Below are positions 45,017 through 52,595 of a DNA stretch of 64,000 nt, in pieces (within the stretch, counting starts at the first letter, position 1; each line of letters opens with the position of its first letter). Under the pieces are notes generated by a model that was given only the letters and a program-made list of their open reading frames with translations, was not told the DNA's origin and searched no databases. Made by a program: the position numbers and the translations under genes. The DNA comes from Nocardia aurantiaca (lineage in GTDB: Bacteria; Actinomycetota; Actinomycetes; Mycobacteriales; Mycobacteriaceae), in contig NZ_WMBB01000009.1 of NCBI RefSeq assembly GCF_009708175.1, positions 124,001-188,000 on the forward strand, read 5' to 3'.

Positions 45017-45460
45017 GTGATGTATGAGTCGATGTCATCACCCGAACTCACCGACCAGGAGTATTCGACTCTGTTGGTGTTCCGTGCCGAACTGCGCCGG
45101 TTCTTGCGCTGGAGTGAGCAGCGGGCGGGCGATGTGGGACTCACTGCCGCCCAGCACCAACTGCTGCTGGCGATCCGAGGCCATCTCGACCCGGGCGGGC
45201 CCAGCATCGGCGAGATCGCGGAGTATCTGTGCGCCCGGCACCACAGCGTGGTGCAACTGATCGATCGCACCGAGCAACTCGGCCTCGTCGCCCGCAATCG
45301 GGAGGAGGGCAAGGACCGCCGCGTCGTCCGCCTCACGCTGACCGAGGCGGGCGAGCAAACACTCGCCCTGCTCAGCGCCACGCATGTGGAAGAACTTCGG
45401 CGACTGACCCCCCTCGTCGATGTGCTGGCCGACCTGATCGCCATGCCGCGGGCACGATAG
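45017..45460 (+). CDS. MarR-family transcriptional regulator
   Basis: 147 residues. The winged helix is typical: LTAAQHQLLLAIRGHLDPGGPSIGEIAEYLCARHHSVVQLIDRTEQLGLVARNREEGKDRRVVRLTLTEAGEQTL. D-x-R-x-[VL]-x-L-T-x-x-G is the wing. GTG 45017 is chosen by its -10 element; the next codon is ATG. It probably represses itself and perhaps the divergent SPW gene. The ligand is unknown. Confidence 0.92.
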   Translation: MMYESMSSPELTDQEYSTLLVFRAELRRFLRWSEQRAGDVGLTAAQHQLLLAIRGHLDPGGPSIGEIAEYLCARHHSVVQLIDRTEQLGLVARNREEGKDRRVVRLTLTEAGEQTLALLSATHVEELRRLTPLVDVLADLIAMPRAR

Positions 45461-45677
45461 CCACACCCTCCCCACATCCTTCGTGCGCGGAGTCTTTCAA
45501 CGACCCGATGCGGACACCGCCGTGCTGCGCCTCGTCGCGGACATGCCGGCGGTTCACTCCTGGCGCACTCGCCCCGAACGCCGCCGTGAGCAACGACCGG
45601 TGGCACGGCAAGTCGCTGCGCGGCGGCGGAAAGCGGAAGCGCGACACCGACGATCTGGTCTGTGCGCGTCGCACACC

Positions 45678-45717
45678 GTAAGCCCTGCCGGGCCCCGAAG
45701 AGCGTGCCCGGCAGGGC
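45678..45717. terminator. Bidirectional intrinsic terminator
   Basis: A perfect 14-bp stem AAGCCCTGCCGGGC / GCCCGGCAGGGCTT has a 12-base loop and is followed by TTTC. It lies between the MarR gene and a convergent secreted-protein gene. Confidence 0.88.
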
Positions 45718-45735
45718 TTTTCACGCGAGTACGGC

Positions 45736-46227
45736 TCAGCTGCCGTAGACCTGGCTGGAATTGAAGGAGAACTGGTGCCCCATCGAGGTGCACTGCACCG
45801 CGCCGCGGTAGCCCTGAGCGCACGTCGCGCCCGCGTAACTGATGCTCGCCGGGGTCCACACATCACCGCTGAACGGCAGCGTCTGATTGCCGCCGGGCTG
45901 GGTGTGGCTGCTGCCGCCGGCCCATTCCGGATGGGCGGGCCAGGCGGCGTTGTCGATGATCACGGCCGGGGCGTACGGCACCGGGTAGGCCTGGCCATTG
46001 GGTCCTGACAGCGACACGTACGTCACCGCGGCCGCCGGGTTGATGTCGCAGCCGGCGACGCCATTGGCGGCGATGGAACAGTTGAAGCCGCCGATGTTGA
46101 AGAAGGCGGTGTCACCGACGAGGAAGCCCGAGAGGTCGGTGGGGTCGGCGGAAGCGATACCCGTGCTGAGGAACAGGGCGCTCCCGGCCGCGGCGGCGAG
46201 CAGGACAGATCGAGCTTTCAACGTCAT
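45736..46227 (-). CDS. Secreted protein of unknown function
   Basis: 163 residues with a signal peptide (MTLKARSVLLAAAAGSALFLSTGIASA). The mature part begins DPTDLSGFLVGDTAFFNIGGFNCSIAANGVAGCDI and later contains CAQGYRGAVQCTSMGHQFSFNSS, giving four Cys in two nearby pairs. It resembles the many short exported proteins of Nocardia and mycobacteria without a defined role. ATG 46227 follows AGGGAGATGATCC. Two TGATCA boxes upstream may regulate it. Confidence 0.85.
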   Translation of the reverse strand: MTLKARSVLLAAAAGSALFLSTGIASADPTDLSGFLVGDTAFFNIGGFNCSIAANGVAGCDINPAAAVTYVSLSGPNGQAYPVPYAPAVIIDNAAWPAHPEWAGGSSHTQPGGNQTLPFSGDVWTPASISYAGATCAQGYRGAVQCTSMGHQFSFNSSQVYGS

Positions 46228-46621
46228 GGATCATCTCCCTGAGTGAACGACCTTCGTTAGCTGATCATGTGCTATTCGTATCAAGACTGATCAGCGGATG
46301 TTACAGATCGTTCGCTCGTCCCAGCGTGACGGCAGCGAGTGACGAAGCCCGGTCGGGCTGCTCGACATCGGTCGGGGGGACGTGACCCACGTCCGCATGA
46401 TCGCGATCTCCCGAACCTCGTCTCGGAAAGCTGTTCATCGCAAGCGGTTCCACCGCCATCGCGATAATCTCGGCCGTGCCCGCCCGGAGCCGCGAACGCC
46501 GCGATCCCCCAAAAGCATTGTCAGCGGCTTTCATTCCACTCACGTTCGCTGAACAAGCGTCTCCCGGCACCGATCCTGGACCTCCGGACCGCGCTCGGGC
46601 ATACTACCGGGACACGATTGT
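46228..46621. other. Intergenic region with TGATCA boxes; no gene seen
   Basis: 394 bases without a convincing gene. The 5' part, next to the secreted-protein start, carries the inverted repeat described at 46260-46295. The rest shows nothing I can support. Confidence 0.4.
46260..46295. promoter_or_regulatory. Inverted repeat GCTGATCA...TGATCAGC
   Basis: The perfect 8-bp arms are GCTGATCA (46260-46267) and TGATCAGC (46288-46295). Each contains the palindrome TGATCA. The pair lies 33-68 bases upstream of the secreted-protein start and looks like a two-site operator. Confidence 0.5.
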
Positions 46622-47020
46622 TTACCGGCGCCCCTGCCCATCCGACGTGGCTGTGGAGTAGTGGATTCCGCGGGCCTCGGCGACCGCTGGTCCACCGCCG
46701 GTCCCGCCGTTGTCGCCGTTGTCGCCGCAGCCGTCGCCGGTTCCGTTGGGGTCGTCGCACCCGCTATTGCCCCCGCCGTTATCCCCGCAGTTATCGTTGT
46801 CGCAGCCGCGCGGCGGGACCGGCGGAGGTGGCGCGGGTGCAGGGGCGGCCTCGTGACCAGCCCACCCCCCAGGCCGATCGACCTGCACCACATCGGGCGC
46901 TGCGCTGGGCGCGGCCACGGCCGGAACCGCCGCCATCGTGGGGACTGCCATCGCTACGCCCGCCAGCACGACCATGGTGAACAGCGGGCGCGTGGCACGT
47001 CGGTAAGTCTCGTTGGTCAT
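46622..47020 (-). CDS. Secreted Gly/Asn/Asp-rich small protein
   Basis: 132 residues with a signal peptide (TNETYRRATRPLFTMVVLAGVAMAVPTMAAVPAVAA). A Pro/Ala linker precedes a low-complexity tail rich in Gly, Asn, Asp and paired Cys (GCDNDNCGDNGGGNSGCDDPNGTGDGCGDNGDNGG). Spaced Cys-Asp pairs could bind metal ions. No family is recognised. Three ATG codons in a row begin it; the third (47020) has the best spacing to GGAAGG. Expression is uncertain. Confidence 0.65.
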   Translation of the reverse strand: MTNETYRRATRPLFTMVVLAGVAMAVPTMAAVPAVAAPSAAPDVVQVDRPGGWAGHEAAPAPAPPPPVPPRGCDNDNCGDNGGGNSGCDDPNGTGDGCGDNGDNGGTGGGPAVAEARGIHYSTATSDGQGRR

Positions 47021-47528
47021 CATCATTGCCTTCCGAACCGGGTGAACCGACTGGTACGCCTTTACGCCTTATCGAATTCGTCACCTCGCATGTCTCGTAC
47101 GCGTAACGACTACTCGTCGCGACCATCCGGGTTTGCGGTGCGGTCGATGGTGAATCCCGCTTCAGCAGGGCGTGATCCGAGCAAGCCGATCTGCTGGCCG
47201 GCCTCGGCGAGACCATCGTCTTTCCGACCCGATGCGGCGACCTCATCTGGTTTGTCGCCGTCGCGGCCCCCGATCCGGCAGCCGCGCCCCGCACTCTCGT
47301 TACCGGCTGCGAACGGTTTCAGCATGTCTGGGAGTGCCTTCCATGAGATGGCCCTATCTGCGATCTCCCTGTACCGAATCCTACTCAGGTGATCAACAGC
47401 GGAGAATAGCGCTTCGGTGGCGATACTCGTTCCATTGCTACACGGTTGCTGCAGGAGGATCGCGATCGGGTTCGGATCCGCCTGTGAACGCAATAATCGA
47501 TCTTGTTCCACATCTGGCAGCCCGGAAC

Positions 47529-47568
47529 GTGGCAGGGCGTGCGGTGTCAGATCACGTGCCACTTTTTT
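47529..47568 (+). terminator. Hairpin with T-run, possible terminator
   Basis: GTGGCA (47529-47534) pairs with TGCCAC (47557-47562), directly followed by TTTTTT. No clear gene precedes it, so it may belong to a remnant gene or an unknown RNA. Confidence 0.4.
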
Positions 47569-47663
47569 GCGGGACACGGCGGGCCGTGCTGTGACATGCT
47601 GGGGCGCAACGGATCGGGAGCCCGCAACCAGGGGGCTCTGCGAAAGCCGCCCTGACGACCGCA

Positions 47664-47669
47664 TACACT
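47664..47669 (+). promoter_or_regulatory. -10 element of a leaderless secG promoter
   Basis: TACACT is followed by seven bases (TCACCGT) and ATG 47677, the start expected for SecG. Confidence 0.55.
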
Positions 47670-47676
47670 TCACCGT

Positions 47677-47910
47677 ATGCGGATGTTCCTGGATATCCTC
47701 CTCGTTATCACCAGCGTGCTGCTGGTGCTGCTGGTGCTGCTGCACCGGGCCAAGGGCGGAGGTCTGTCCAGCCTCTTCGGCGGTGGCGTGCAGTCGAGCT
47801 TGTCGGGATCCACCGTTGTCGAGAAGAACCTCGATCGCATCACGATTTTCCTCGGGGTGATCTGGCTGATCTCCATCCTCGGCATCGGCCTGGAAATCAA
47901 GTTCTCCTAG
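47677..47910 (+). CDS. secG: Protein translocase subunit SecG
   Basis: 77 residues, the usual length. A small partner of SecY/SecE in the membrane export channel. Helix 1 is FLDILLVITSVLLVLLVLLHRAKGGGLSSLFGGG; helix 2 is DRITIFLGVIWLISILGIGLEI. The HRAKGGGLSSLFGGG loop is the SecG signature. In mycobacteria it lies near the tpiA operon; here it stands alone with a leaderless promoter and its own terminator. Confidence 0.95.
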   Translation: MRMFLDILLVITSVLLVLLVLLHRAKGGGLSSLFGGGVQSSLSGSTVVEKNLDRITIFLGVIWLISILGIGLEIKFS

Positions 47911-47925
47911 CCCCCAAGGTCATGA

Positions 47926-47961
47926 AATCGCCCGGGCGCCCCATCAGGTGCCCGGGCGATT
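47926..47961. terminator. Bidirectional intrinsic terminator
   Basis: A perfect 12-bp stem AATCGCCCGGGC / GCCCGGGCGATT lies between secG and the convergent antitoxin gene. Confidence 0.88.
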
Positions 47962-47978
47962 CGTCGTGCACGGCAGAA

Positions 47979-48320
47979 TCACTTCGGATGACGCTGCACG
48001 GGCGACAGATTCGCGAGGGCGGCGCTGAGCGCCCGGCGGGCGTCGGCGCGGCTGATGGGGGTGTCGTCGTCCAGGGCGGCCAGCTCGATGGTGAGGAAGT
48101 CGCGGATCAGGTCTGACATGCTCACGCCACGGTGGTCGGCCTCGGCGCGGATGCGCCGGTCCATGGCGTAGGGGAGCCGGACCGTGCGCAGCACCGTGAC
48201 GGGGGTGTCGGGGCCGGGGAGGTCGGGTTCGGGAGCGTCCTCGTCGAAGGTGAGGCTGTCGAGGAAGTCCCGGGCTTCGTCGGCCGTGTGGGGATAGCCC
48301 TTGTCCGGATAGTCACTCAT
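47979..48320 (-). CDS. Ribbon-helix-helix antitoxin-like protein
   Basis: 113 residues. An acidic N-terminal part (DFLDSLTFDEDAPEPDLPGPDT) precedes the CopG-type ribbon-helix-helix: VTVLRTVRLPYAMDRRIRAEADHRGVSMSDLIRDFLTIELAAL. The alternating VRLP strand binds DNA, and SMSDLIR is the second helix start. It overlaps the upstream toxin-like gene by 8 bases. The arrangement toxin first, antitoxin second is that of BrnT-BrnA. As an antitoxin it would bind the toxin and repress the shared promoter at the palindrome 48611-48620. The acidic tail may contact the toxin. The call rests on pattern and context. Confidence 0.75.
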   Translation of the reverse strand: MSDYPDKGYPHTADEARDFLDSLTFDEDAPEPDLPGPDTPVTVLRTVRLPYAMDRRIRAEADHRGVSMSDLIRDFLTIELAALDDDTPISRADARRALSAALANLSPVQRHPK

Positions 48321-48600
48321 GGTCCGCCTCCCATTGTTCGAACTGGGCGAGAAGCCGTCCGGTCAGCGGCCGGACGCCGATGACCTGCTGGTCCCACTGC
48401 GACAGCGGACGCACCACCACCGCCAGCGGCTGCCCGGCGCCGCTGCGGCCGATGATCATGAGAGCGGGTAACCCACCCGTTCCGCGCACCGGTCGCGGCC
48501 AGCGCCGACCGGGGCCGGTCAGGACCCGCATGATCTCTTCGGGCGCGATGCCGAGCCGGGCCGCGACGTCGAGGGCCCACTCGGGAATCTCATATCCCAC
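48313..48600 (-). CDS. BrnT-like toxin candidate
   Basis: 95 residues from GTG 48600. The sequence VGYEIPEWALDVAARLGIAPEEIMRVLTGPGRRWPRPVRGTGG... LMIIGRSGAGQPLAVVVRPLSQWDQQVIGVRPLTGRLLAQFEQWEADHE has the order of BrnT RNase-type toxins: a helix with GI-x-P-E-E, a G-x-P spacer, a LMIIGR strand, a LAVVV strand and a final strand leading into an R-x-L helix. Catalytic residues cannot be named with certainty. GTG 48600 is chosen because a -10 hexamer ends six bases before it. A longer frame to 48744 exists. It overlaps the antitoxin by 8 bases. Confidence 0.65.
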   Translation of the reverse strand: MGYEIPEWALDVAARLGIAPEEIMRVLTGPGRRWPRPVRGTGGLPALMIIGRSGAGQPLAVVVRPLSQWDQQVIGVRPLTGRLLAQFEQWEADHE

Positions 48601-48606
48601 GGCCGC

Positions 48607-48620
48607 ATAATACGATCGTA
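48607..48620 (-). promoter_or_regulatory. Toxin-antitoxin promoter with palindromic operator
   Basis: On the minus strand the -10 TATTAT (48612-48607) is followed by six bases and GTG 48600. The palindrome TACGATCGTA (48611-48620) overlaps its upstream side, where a ribbon-helix-helix repressor would block it. Confidence 0.5.
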
Positions 48621-48824
48621 AAACAGCTGGTCGCCACCTGTCGAGCAAGGCTTCGCGGACAGAGTGGCGCATCGGTGGCAAGGTGCTCATCGCGGCCATG
48701 GTCGCGGCAACGGCCCCGCGAGACGTCGTGACCGGCGCCGTCATGGAGGCGGGCGTGGACAGCGCCCGAGGCGCCCGGCTGATCCGAACCCGGAAGTTCG
48801 CCCAGCCGAGCGCCCACGGGGACC

Positions 48825-50432
48825 TCAGGCGAGGCCCAGTCGCTCCTGCGCGATGACCCGAATCGCCTTCTTGTCCAGCTTACCGAGCCCGGTCAGCGGC
48901 AGTTCCTCGATCACCACCACGTGCTTGGGGACCTGCACCGAACCCTTGCGCTGCTTGACCGCGGCCTGGATCTCGGCGGTGACCACCTCGACCGCGGCCG
49001 GATCGGCGGCGGTGGCCGGGTCGAGCACGAGCACAGCGGTGACGGCCTCGCCCCAATGCGCGTCCGGCACACCGACAACCGCGACGGTGAGCACCTTCGG
49101 GTGTTCGGAGACAACGTCTTCCACTTCGCGCGGGAACACATTGAACCCGCCGGTGACGACCATGTCCTTGGAACGTCCGACGATGAACAGGAACTCGTCC
49201 TCGTCCTGCCGCGCCAGATCGCCCGTGCGCAGCCAGCCGTTCTTGAACGTGTCGGCGGTAACCTCCGGCAGATTCAGATAGCCCGCGGCCAGCAGCGGCC
49301 CGGAGACACAGATTTCGCCGACCTCGCCCAGCGCGACCGGCTTGTCCTCGCTGTCCAGCAGCGCTACCCGGATGGCGGTCGAGGGCCGCCCGCAGGAGGT
49401 GAGCCGCTGCTTGTCGTGCTCGTCCTTGCCCAGATAGCTGATCGCCATCGGCGCCTCGGACTGCCCGAAGTACTGGGCGAAGATCGGCCCGAAGCGATCG
49501 ATGGCCTCCTGCAACCGATTCGGGTCGATCGCGGACGCGCCGTAATACACCGTCTCCAGCGAGGACAGATCTCGAGTCTTGGAATCCGGGTGGTCGAGCA
49601 GCGCATACAGCATGGACGGCACCAGCATGGTCGCCGAGATCCGGTGCTCCTCGATGGCGCGCAGCACTTCACCGGCGTCGAAGCGTGGCAGCACCACGCA
49701 CTGCCCGCCCAGCAGCACGACCGGCAGGAAGAAGGCCGCGCCCGCGTGCGAGAGGGGTGTGCAGATCAGGAACTTGGGATGCTTGGGCCACTCCCATTCC
49801 GAAAGTTGGATCTGCGTCATGGTGTTCATGGTCAGCGCGGTGCCGACCACACCCTTGGGCTTGCCGGTGGTGCCACCGGTGTAGCTGATGGAGATGACGT
49901 CGTCGGGCAGCAGCTCCACCGCCTGCACCGGACGCGGCTGAAACTTGTCGGCCGTCGCCAGCAGATCCACGCCGACATCGGCGAGCTGCTCGGGCACCGG
50001 GCCCAGCACCAGGATCTTGGTCAACGTCGGCACCCTGTCGACCAGTTCGCGGGCACGCTGAACGAACGCGGGCACCGGATCCAGGATGAGCGTCGAAATG
50101 CCCGCGTCGGCAAGCACATACGCGTGATCGTCCAGACCGCCGATAGGGTGCAGGGCGGTGCGCCGCGAGCCCACGATCTGGCCCGCGCCGATGGTGAACA
50201 GCACCTCGGGCCGGTTCAGCGCCAGCACGCCGACCGGGGTGCCGGTGGTGACGCCGTGCTCGGCGAAGGCGTCGATGTAGCGGCTGATGGCGTCGAGCAC
50301 CTCACCGCCGGTGAGGATGTGGTCGCCGAGGGTGAGCACCGGGCGGTTGCGGTGCCGCTTCAGCCCGGCCACCAGGGCGTGGCCGTTGTGCACGGGCAGC
50401 CGCAGCAAGGTGTCGGGATCGAGTGTTCTCAT
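48825..50432 (-). CDS. fadD8: Fatty acid-CoA ligase, FadD8-like
   Basis: 535 residues of the AMP-forming acyl-CoA synthetase family. It activates an acid to its CoA thioester through an acyl-AMP. The ATP loop YTGGTTGKPKGV is at about 188-199, EVYYGASAIDP and QYFGQSEAPM are the A4/A5 segments, GWLRTGDLARQDEDEFLFIVGRSKDMVVTGGFNVFPREVEDVVSEHP the hinge and C-domain, and the catalytic Lys lies in LTGLGKLDKKAI. The whole chain follows M. tuberculosis FadD8 (LLRLPVHNGH... GLKRHRNRPVL). It is the last gene of the operon SDR-thiolase-fadD8, 24 bases after the thiolase. A KstR-like box before the operon suggests a role in sterol-derived acid breakdown; the exact substrate is unknown. Confidence 0.92.
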   Translation of the reverse strand: MRTLDPDTLLRLPVHNGHALVAGLKRHRNRPVLTLGDHILTGGEVLDAISRYIDAFAEHGVTTGTPVGVLALNRPEVLFTIGAGQIVGSRRTALHPIGGLDDHAYVLADAGISTLILDPVPAFVQRARELVDRVPTLTKILVLGPVPEQLADVGVDLLATADKFQPRPVQAVELLPDDVISISYTGGTTGKPKGVVGTALTMNTMTQIQLSEWEWPKHPKFLICTPLSHAGAAFFLPVVLLGGQCVVLPRFDAGEVLRAIEEHRISATMLVPSMLYALLDHPDSKTRDLSSLETVYYGASAIDPNRLQEAIDRFGPIFAQYFGQSEAPMAISYLGKDEHDKQRLTSCGRPSTAIRVALLDSEDKPVALGEVGEICVSGPLLAAGYLNLPEVTADTFKNGWLRTGDLARQDEDEFLFIVGRSKDMVVTGGFNVFPREVEDVVSEHPKVLTVAVVGVPDAHWGEAVTAVLVLDPATAADPAAVEVVTAEIQAAVKQRKGSVQVPKHVVVIEELPLTGLGKLDKKAIRVIAQERLGLA

Positions 50433-50456
50433 GGGTGTTTCAACTCCGTCCGATGG

Positions 50457-51650
50457 TCACGCCGTGTGGGCCGCGTACAGGGTGACGACCACCGCGCCGC
50501 CCAGGCCCAGATTGTGCGCCAGCGCGGTACGCGCGCCCGCGACCTGCCGCTCGCCCGCGAGTCCGCGCAGCTGCCAGCTCAATTCGGTGCACTGGGCCAG
50601 CCCGGTCGCGCCCAGCGGGTGTCCCTTGGAGATCAACCCGCCCGACGGGTTGACCACCCAGGTGCCGCCGTAGGTGGTCGCGCCCGACTCCACCAGCGCA
50701 CCGGATTCGCCCTCACCGCACAGGCCCAGCGCCTCGTAGGTGATGAGCTCATTGATGGAGAAGCAGTCGTGCAGCTCGATCACATCCACATCGTGGACGC
50801 CGATTCCGGCGCGGGCGAACACCTTTCCGGCCGCTGCCCGGGTCATGGGCGCACCCACCACATCGATCATGGAGCCGGTGGAGAAGGCGGTGTTGTCATC
50901 GGTGGCCAGTTCCTGGGCCAGGATCTCGATGGCCTGCCCCTCGAGGCCGTTGGCCTTGACGAACTCCTCGCTCACCACGACCGCCGCGGCCGCGCCGTCG
51001 GACATGGGCGAGCACTGGGAGCGGGTCAGCGGGCCGTGCACCGGTTTGTCGCCCAGCACCTGCTCGAGGGTGTAGGCATCCTGGAACTGCGCCAACGGGT
51101 TCCGGGTGGAGTGCTCGTGGTTCTTGACCGCGACCGCCGCCAGCTGCTCGGGCGTGGTGCCGTAGCGCTTCATGTGCTCGAGGGCGGCGTTGCCGAAGAA
51201 CTGGGTGGTGATCGGCGCCGTGGAGAACTCGAAGTGCTCCTTGTTCACCTTCAGGTGCGCGTCGACCGTGGTGACCTTCGGCTTGGTGGCCGGACCGGCC
51301 ATGGCCTCCTTGGTCATCTGCTCGAAGCCGACGGCGAGGGCCACATCGGTGATACCCGAGGCCACCCACTCGCGGGCGAACATGAGCGCGGTGGATCCGG
51401 TGGCGCAGTTGTTGTTCACATTGACGATCGGGATGCCGGTCAGGCCGATGTCGTAGAGGGCGCGCTGTCCGGCGGCCGACGGCTGGAAGACATAGCCGAC
51501 CGCGGCGCGCTGCACCTGGTCATAGGTGACGCCCGCGTCCTTCAGCGCGCCGTTCACGGCCTCGGCGACCATTTCGGGGTAGGTCCACTCGCGGGAACCG
51601 ATCTTGACGAACGGCGTCATGTTCACGCCGACGACGAAAACGCGTCGCAT
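50457..51650 (-). CDS. SCP2-type thiolase / lipid-transfer protein (Ltp-like)
   Basis: 397 residues. It starts MRRVFVVGVNMTPFVKIGSREWTYPEMVAEAVNGALKDAG. The reactive Cys82 is in VNVNNNCATGSTALMFA. ELHDCFSINELITYEALGLC and NPSGGLISKGHPLGATGLAQCTELSWQLRG carry the catalytic His residues. The end HNLGLGGAVVVTL replaces the second Cys motif of degradative thiolases. This fits SCP-x/Ltp-type thiolases, which act on branched or sterol side-chain acyl-CoA. ATG 51650 gives the proper N-terminus. It lies 43 bases after the SDR and 24 before fadD8. Its usual DUF35 partner is not in this operon, although a DUF35-type protein lies at the start of the window. Confidence 0.92.
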   Translation of the reverse strand: MRRVFVVGVNMTPFVKIGSREWTYPEMVAEAVNGALKDAGVTYDQVQRAAVGYVFQPSAAGQRALYDIGLTGIPIVNVNNNCATGSTALMFAREWVASGITDVALAVGFEQMTKEAMAGPATKPKVTTVDAHLKVNKEHFEFSTAPITTQFFGNAALEHMKRYGTTPEQLAAVAVKNHEHSTRNPLAQFQDAYTLEQVLGDKPVHGPLTRSQCSPMSDGAAAAVVVSEEFVKANGLEGQAIEILAQELATDDNTAFSTGSMIDVVGAPMTRAAAGKVFARAGIGVHDVDVIELHDCFSINELITYEALGLCGEGESGALVESGATTYGGTWVVNPSGGLISKGHPLGATGLAQCTELSWQLRGLAGERQVAGARTALAHNLGLGGAVVVTLYAAHTA

Positions 51651-51693
51651 AGGGTTGTGCACTCCTCTTCTCCTGGAACGGATGTCGTGATGT

Positions 51694-52542
51694 CTAGTCG
51701 GCGCGCGGAACGCGGCCGTCGAGGTCGGTGAAGCCGTACGCCTCGGCGAGGTCGGCGACCTTCCAGGCTTTTCCGTTGCGCGCCAGGCGATCCGGATCCG
51801 CCACGAGGGCGACCACGGCGCGCCCGGCGAAGTGCGGGGTCTCGGCCTGGTCGAGGTCGAAGGTGCCCTCACCGGGAAGGGTGACCAGGCGGCGGCCCTG
51901 ATCATCGGCCGGAACCAGCTGCAGCAGTTCGGTATTCACGATTCCGGGCCAGATCGAGACCGCGGTCGCGCCGGTGCCCTCGAGATCGTGCGCCATCTCG
52001 GCGGTGAGCCGGTCCACGGCGGCCTTGCCGACGCCGTAGACCGCATTGTGCATCTGCCGGACCGCGCCGGGGGAGGACACGCTCACGATCAGGCCCTGCG
52101 ACTCGATGAGCAGTGGCGCGGCGAAAACGCTTGCCACGTAGTGGGATCGGACACCGATGTCGAAGCCCTCGTCCCAGGCCTTCGGCGGCACGTCCCAGAA
52201 CTTGCGGCCGATCCAGCGCACCGACGCGGGGGAGTTGTAGACATTGTTGACCAGCACGTCGAGCCGGCCCTGCTCGTCGCGCACCTGCGTGAACAGCTTC
52301 TCCACCGCGGCGTCGTCGCGGTGATCGCAGATCGCCGGCACCCCGACCCCGCCCATGCCGTCGATCTCGGCGGCGGTCCCGGCCACGGTGCCCGGCAGGT
52401 GCCCGGCCGTGACGGTGCGCCCGGTGACGTACACGGTCGCCCCGGCCGCGCCCAGCTCCAGGGCGATGCCCTTGCCGATGCCGCGGCTGGCCCCGGTCAC
52501 CACCGCGACCTTTCCGGCGAGAATCTTGGGTATTTCGCTCAC
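51694..52542 (-). CDS. Short-chain dehydrogenase/reductase, DHRS1-like
   Basis: 282 residues. The Rossmann site is VAVVTGASRGIGKGIALEL; VNNVYNSP is a variant NNAG; the catalytic Ser is in SVSSPGAV and Tyr/Lys in YGVGKAAVDRL. The C-terminal part GRAVVALVADPDRLARNGKAWKVADLAEAYGFTDLDG is typical of DHRS1-type enzymes. The start is GTG 52542. A near-leaderless promoter has TAATGT nine bases upstream. First gene of the operon with the thiolase and fadD8. The KstR-like site upstream suggests a role in sterol or long acyl-CoA oxidation. Confidence 0.9.
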   Translation of the reverse strand: MSEIPKILAGKVAVVTGASRGIGKGIALELGAAGATVYVTGRTVTAGHLPGTVAGTAAEIDGMGGVGVPAICDHRDDAAVEKLFTQVRDEQGRLDVLVNNVYNSPASVRWIGRKFWDVPPKAWDEGFDIGVRSHYVASVFAAPLLIESQGLIVSVSSPGAVRQMHNAVYGVGKAAVDRLTAEMAHDLEGTGATAVSIWPGIVNTELLQLVPADDQGRRLVTLPGEGTFDLDQAETPHFAGRAVVALVADPDRLARNGKAWKVADLAEAYGFTDLDGRVPRAD

Positions 52543-52566
52543 GACCTCTGGACATTACCTTGAAAT

Positions 52567-52580
52567 AGGAACGTGTTCTA
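52567..52580. promoter_or_regulatory. KstR-like operator between the SDR operon and the hydrolase gene
   Basis: AGGAACGTGTTCTA fits the KstR consensus TNNAACNNGTTNNA at every fixed position but the first. The core GAAC-N2-GTTC is a dyad. It overlaps the upstream region of the divergent promoters: GTG 52542 on one side and GTG 52596 on the other. Confidence 0.55.
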
Positions 52581-52595
52581 GAAATTGGAGGCGGA

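Larger units (their letters stand above)
47021..47676. other. Long intergenic region before secG; possible gene remnant and terminator
   Basis: 656 bases without a convincing intact gene. Plus-strand codons 47176-47346 read like real protein (EQADLLAGLGETIVFPTRCGDLIWFVAVAA... ERFQHVWECLP) but no start codon fits and a stop lies just upstream, so this may be a decayed gene. A hairpin with T6 at 47529-47568 follows. Confidence 0.4.

Noticed and set aside
47110..47745. 211-residue minus-strand frame across the secG start
   Set aside because: It runs antisense into secG, starts with His/Gln repeats caused by Leu codons on the other strand, and has no family motif.
48921..51731. 936-residue plus-strand frame over the fadD8-thiolase genes
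   Set aside because: Antisense shadow in high-GC DNA; composition is Gly/Arg/His/Gln-rich and no domain is visible.
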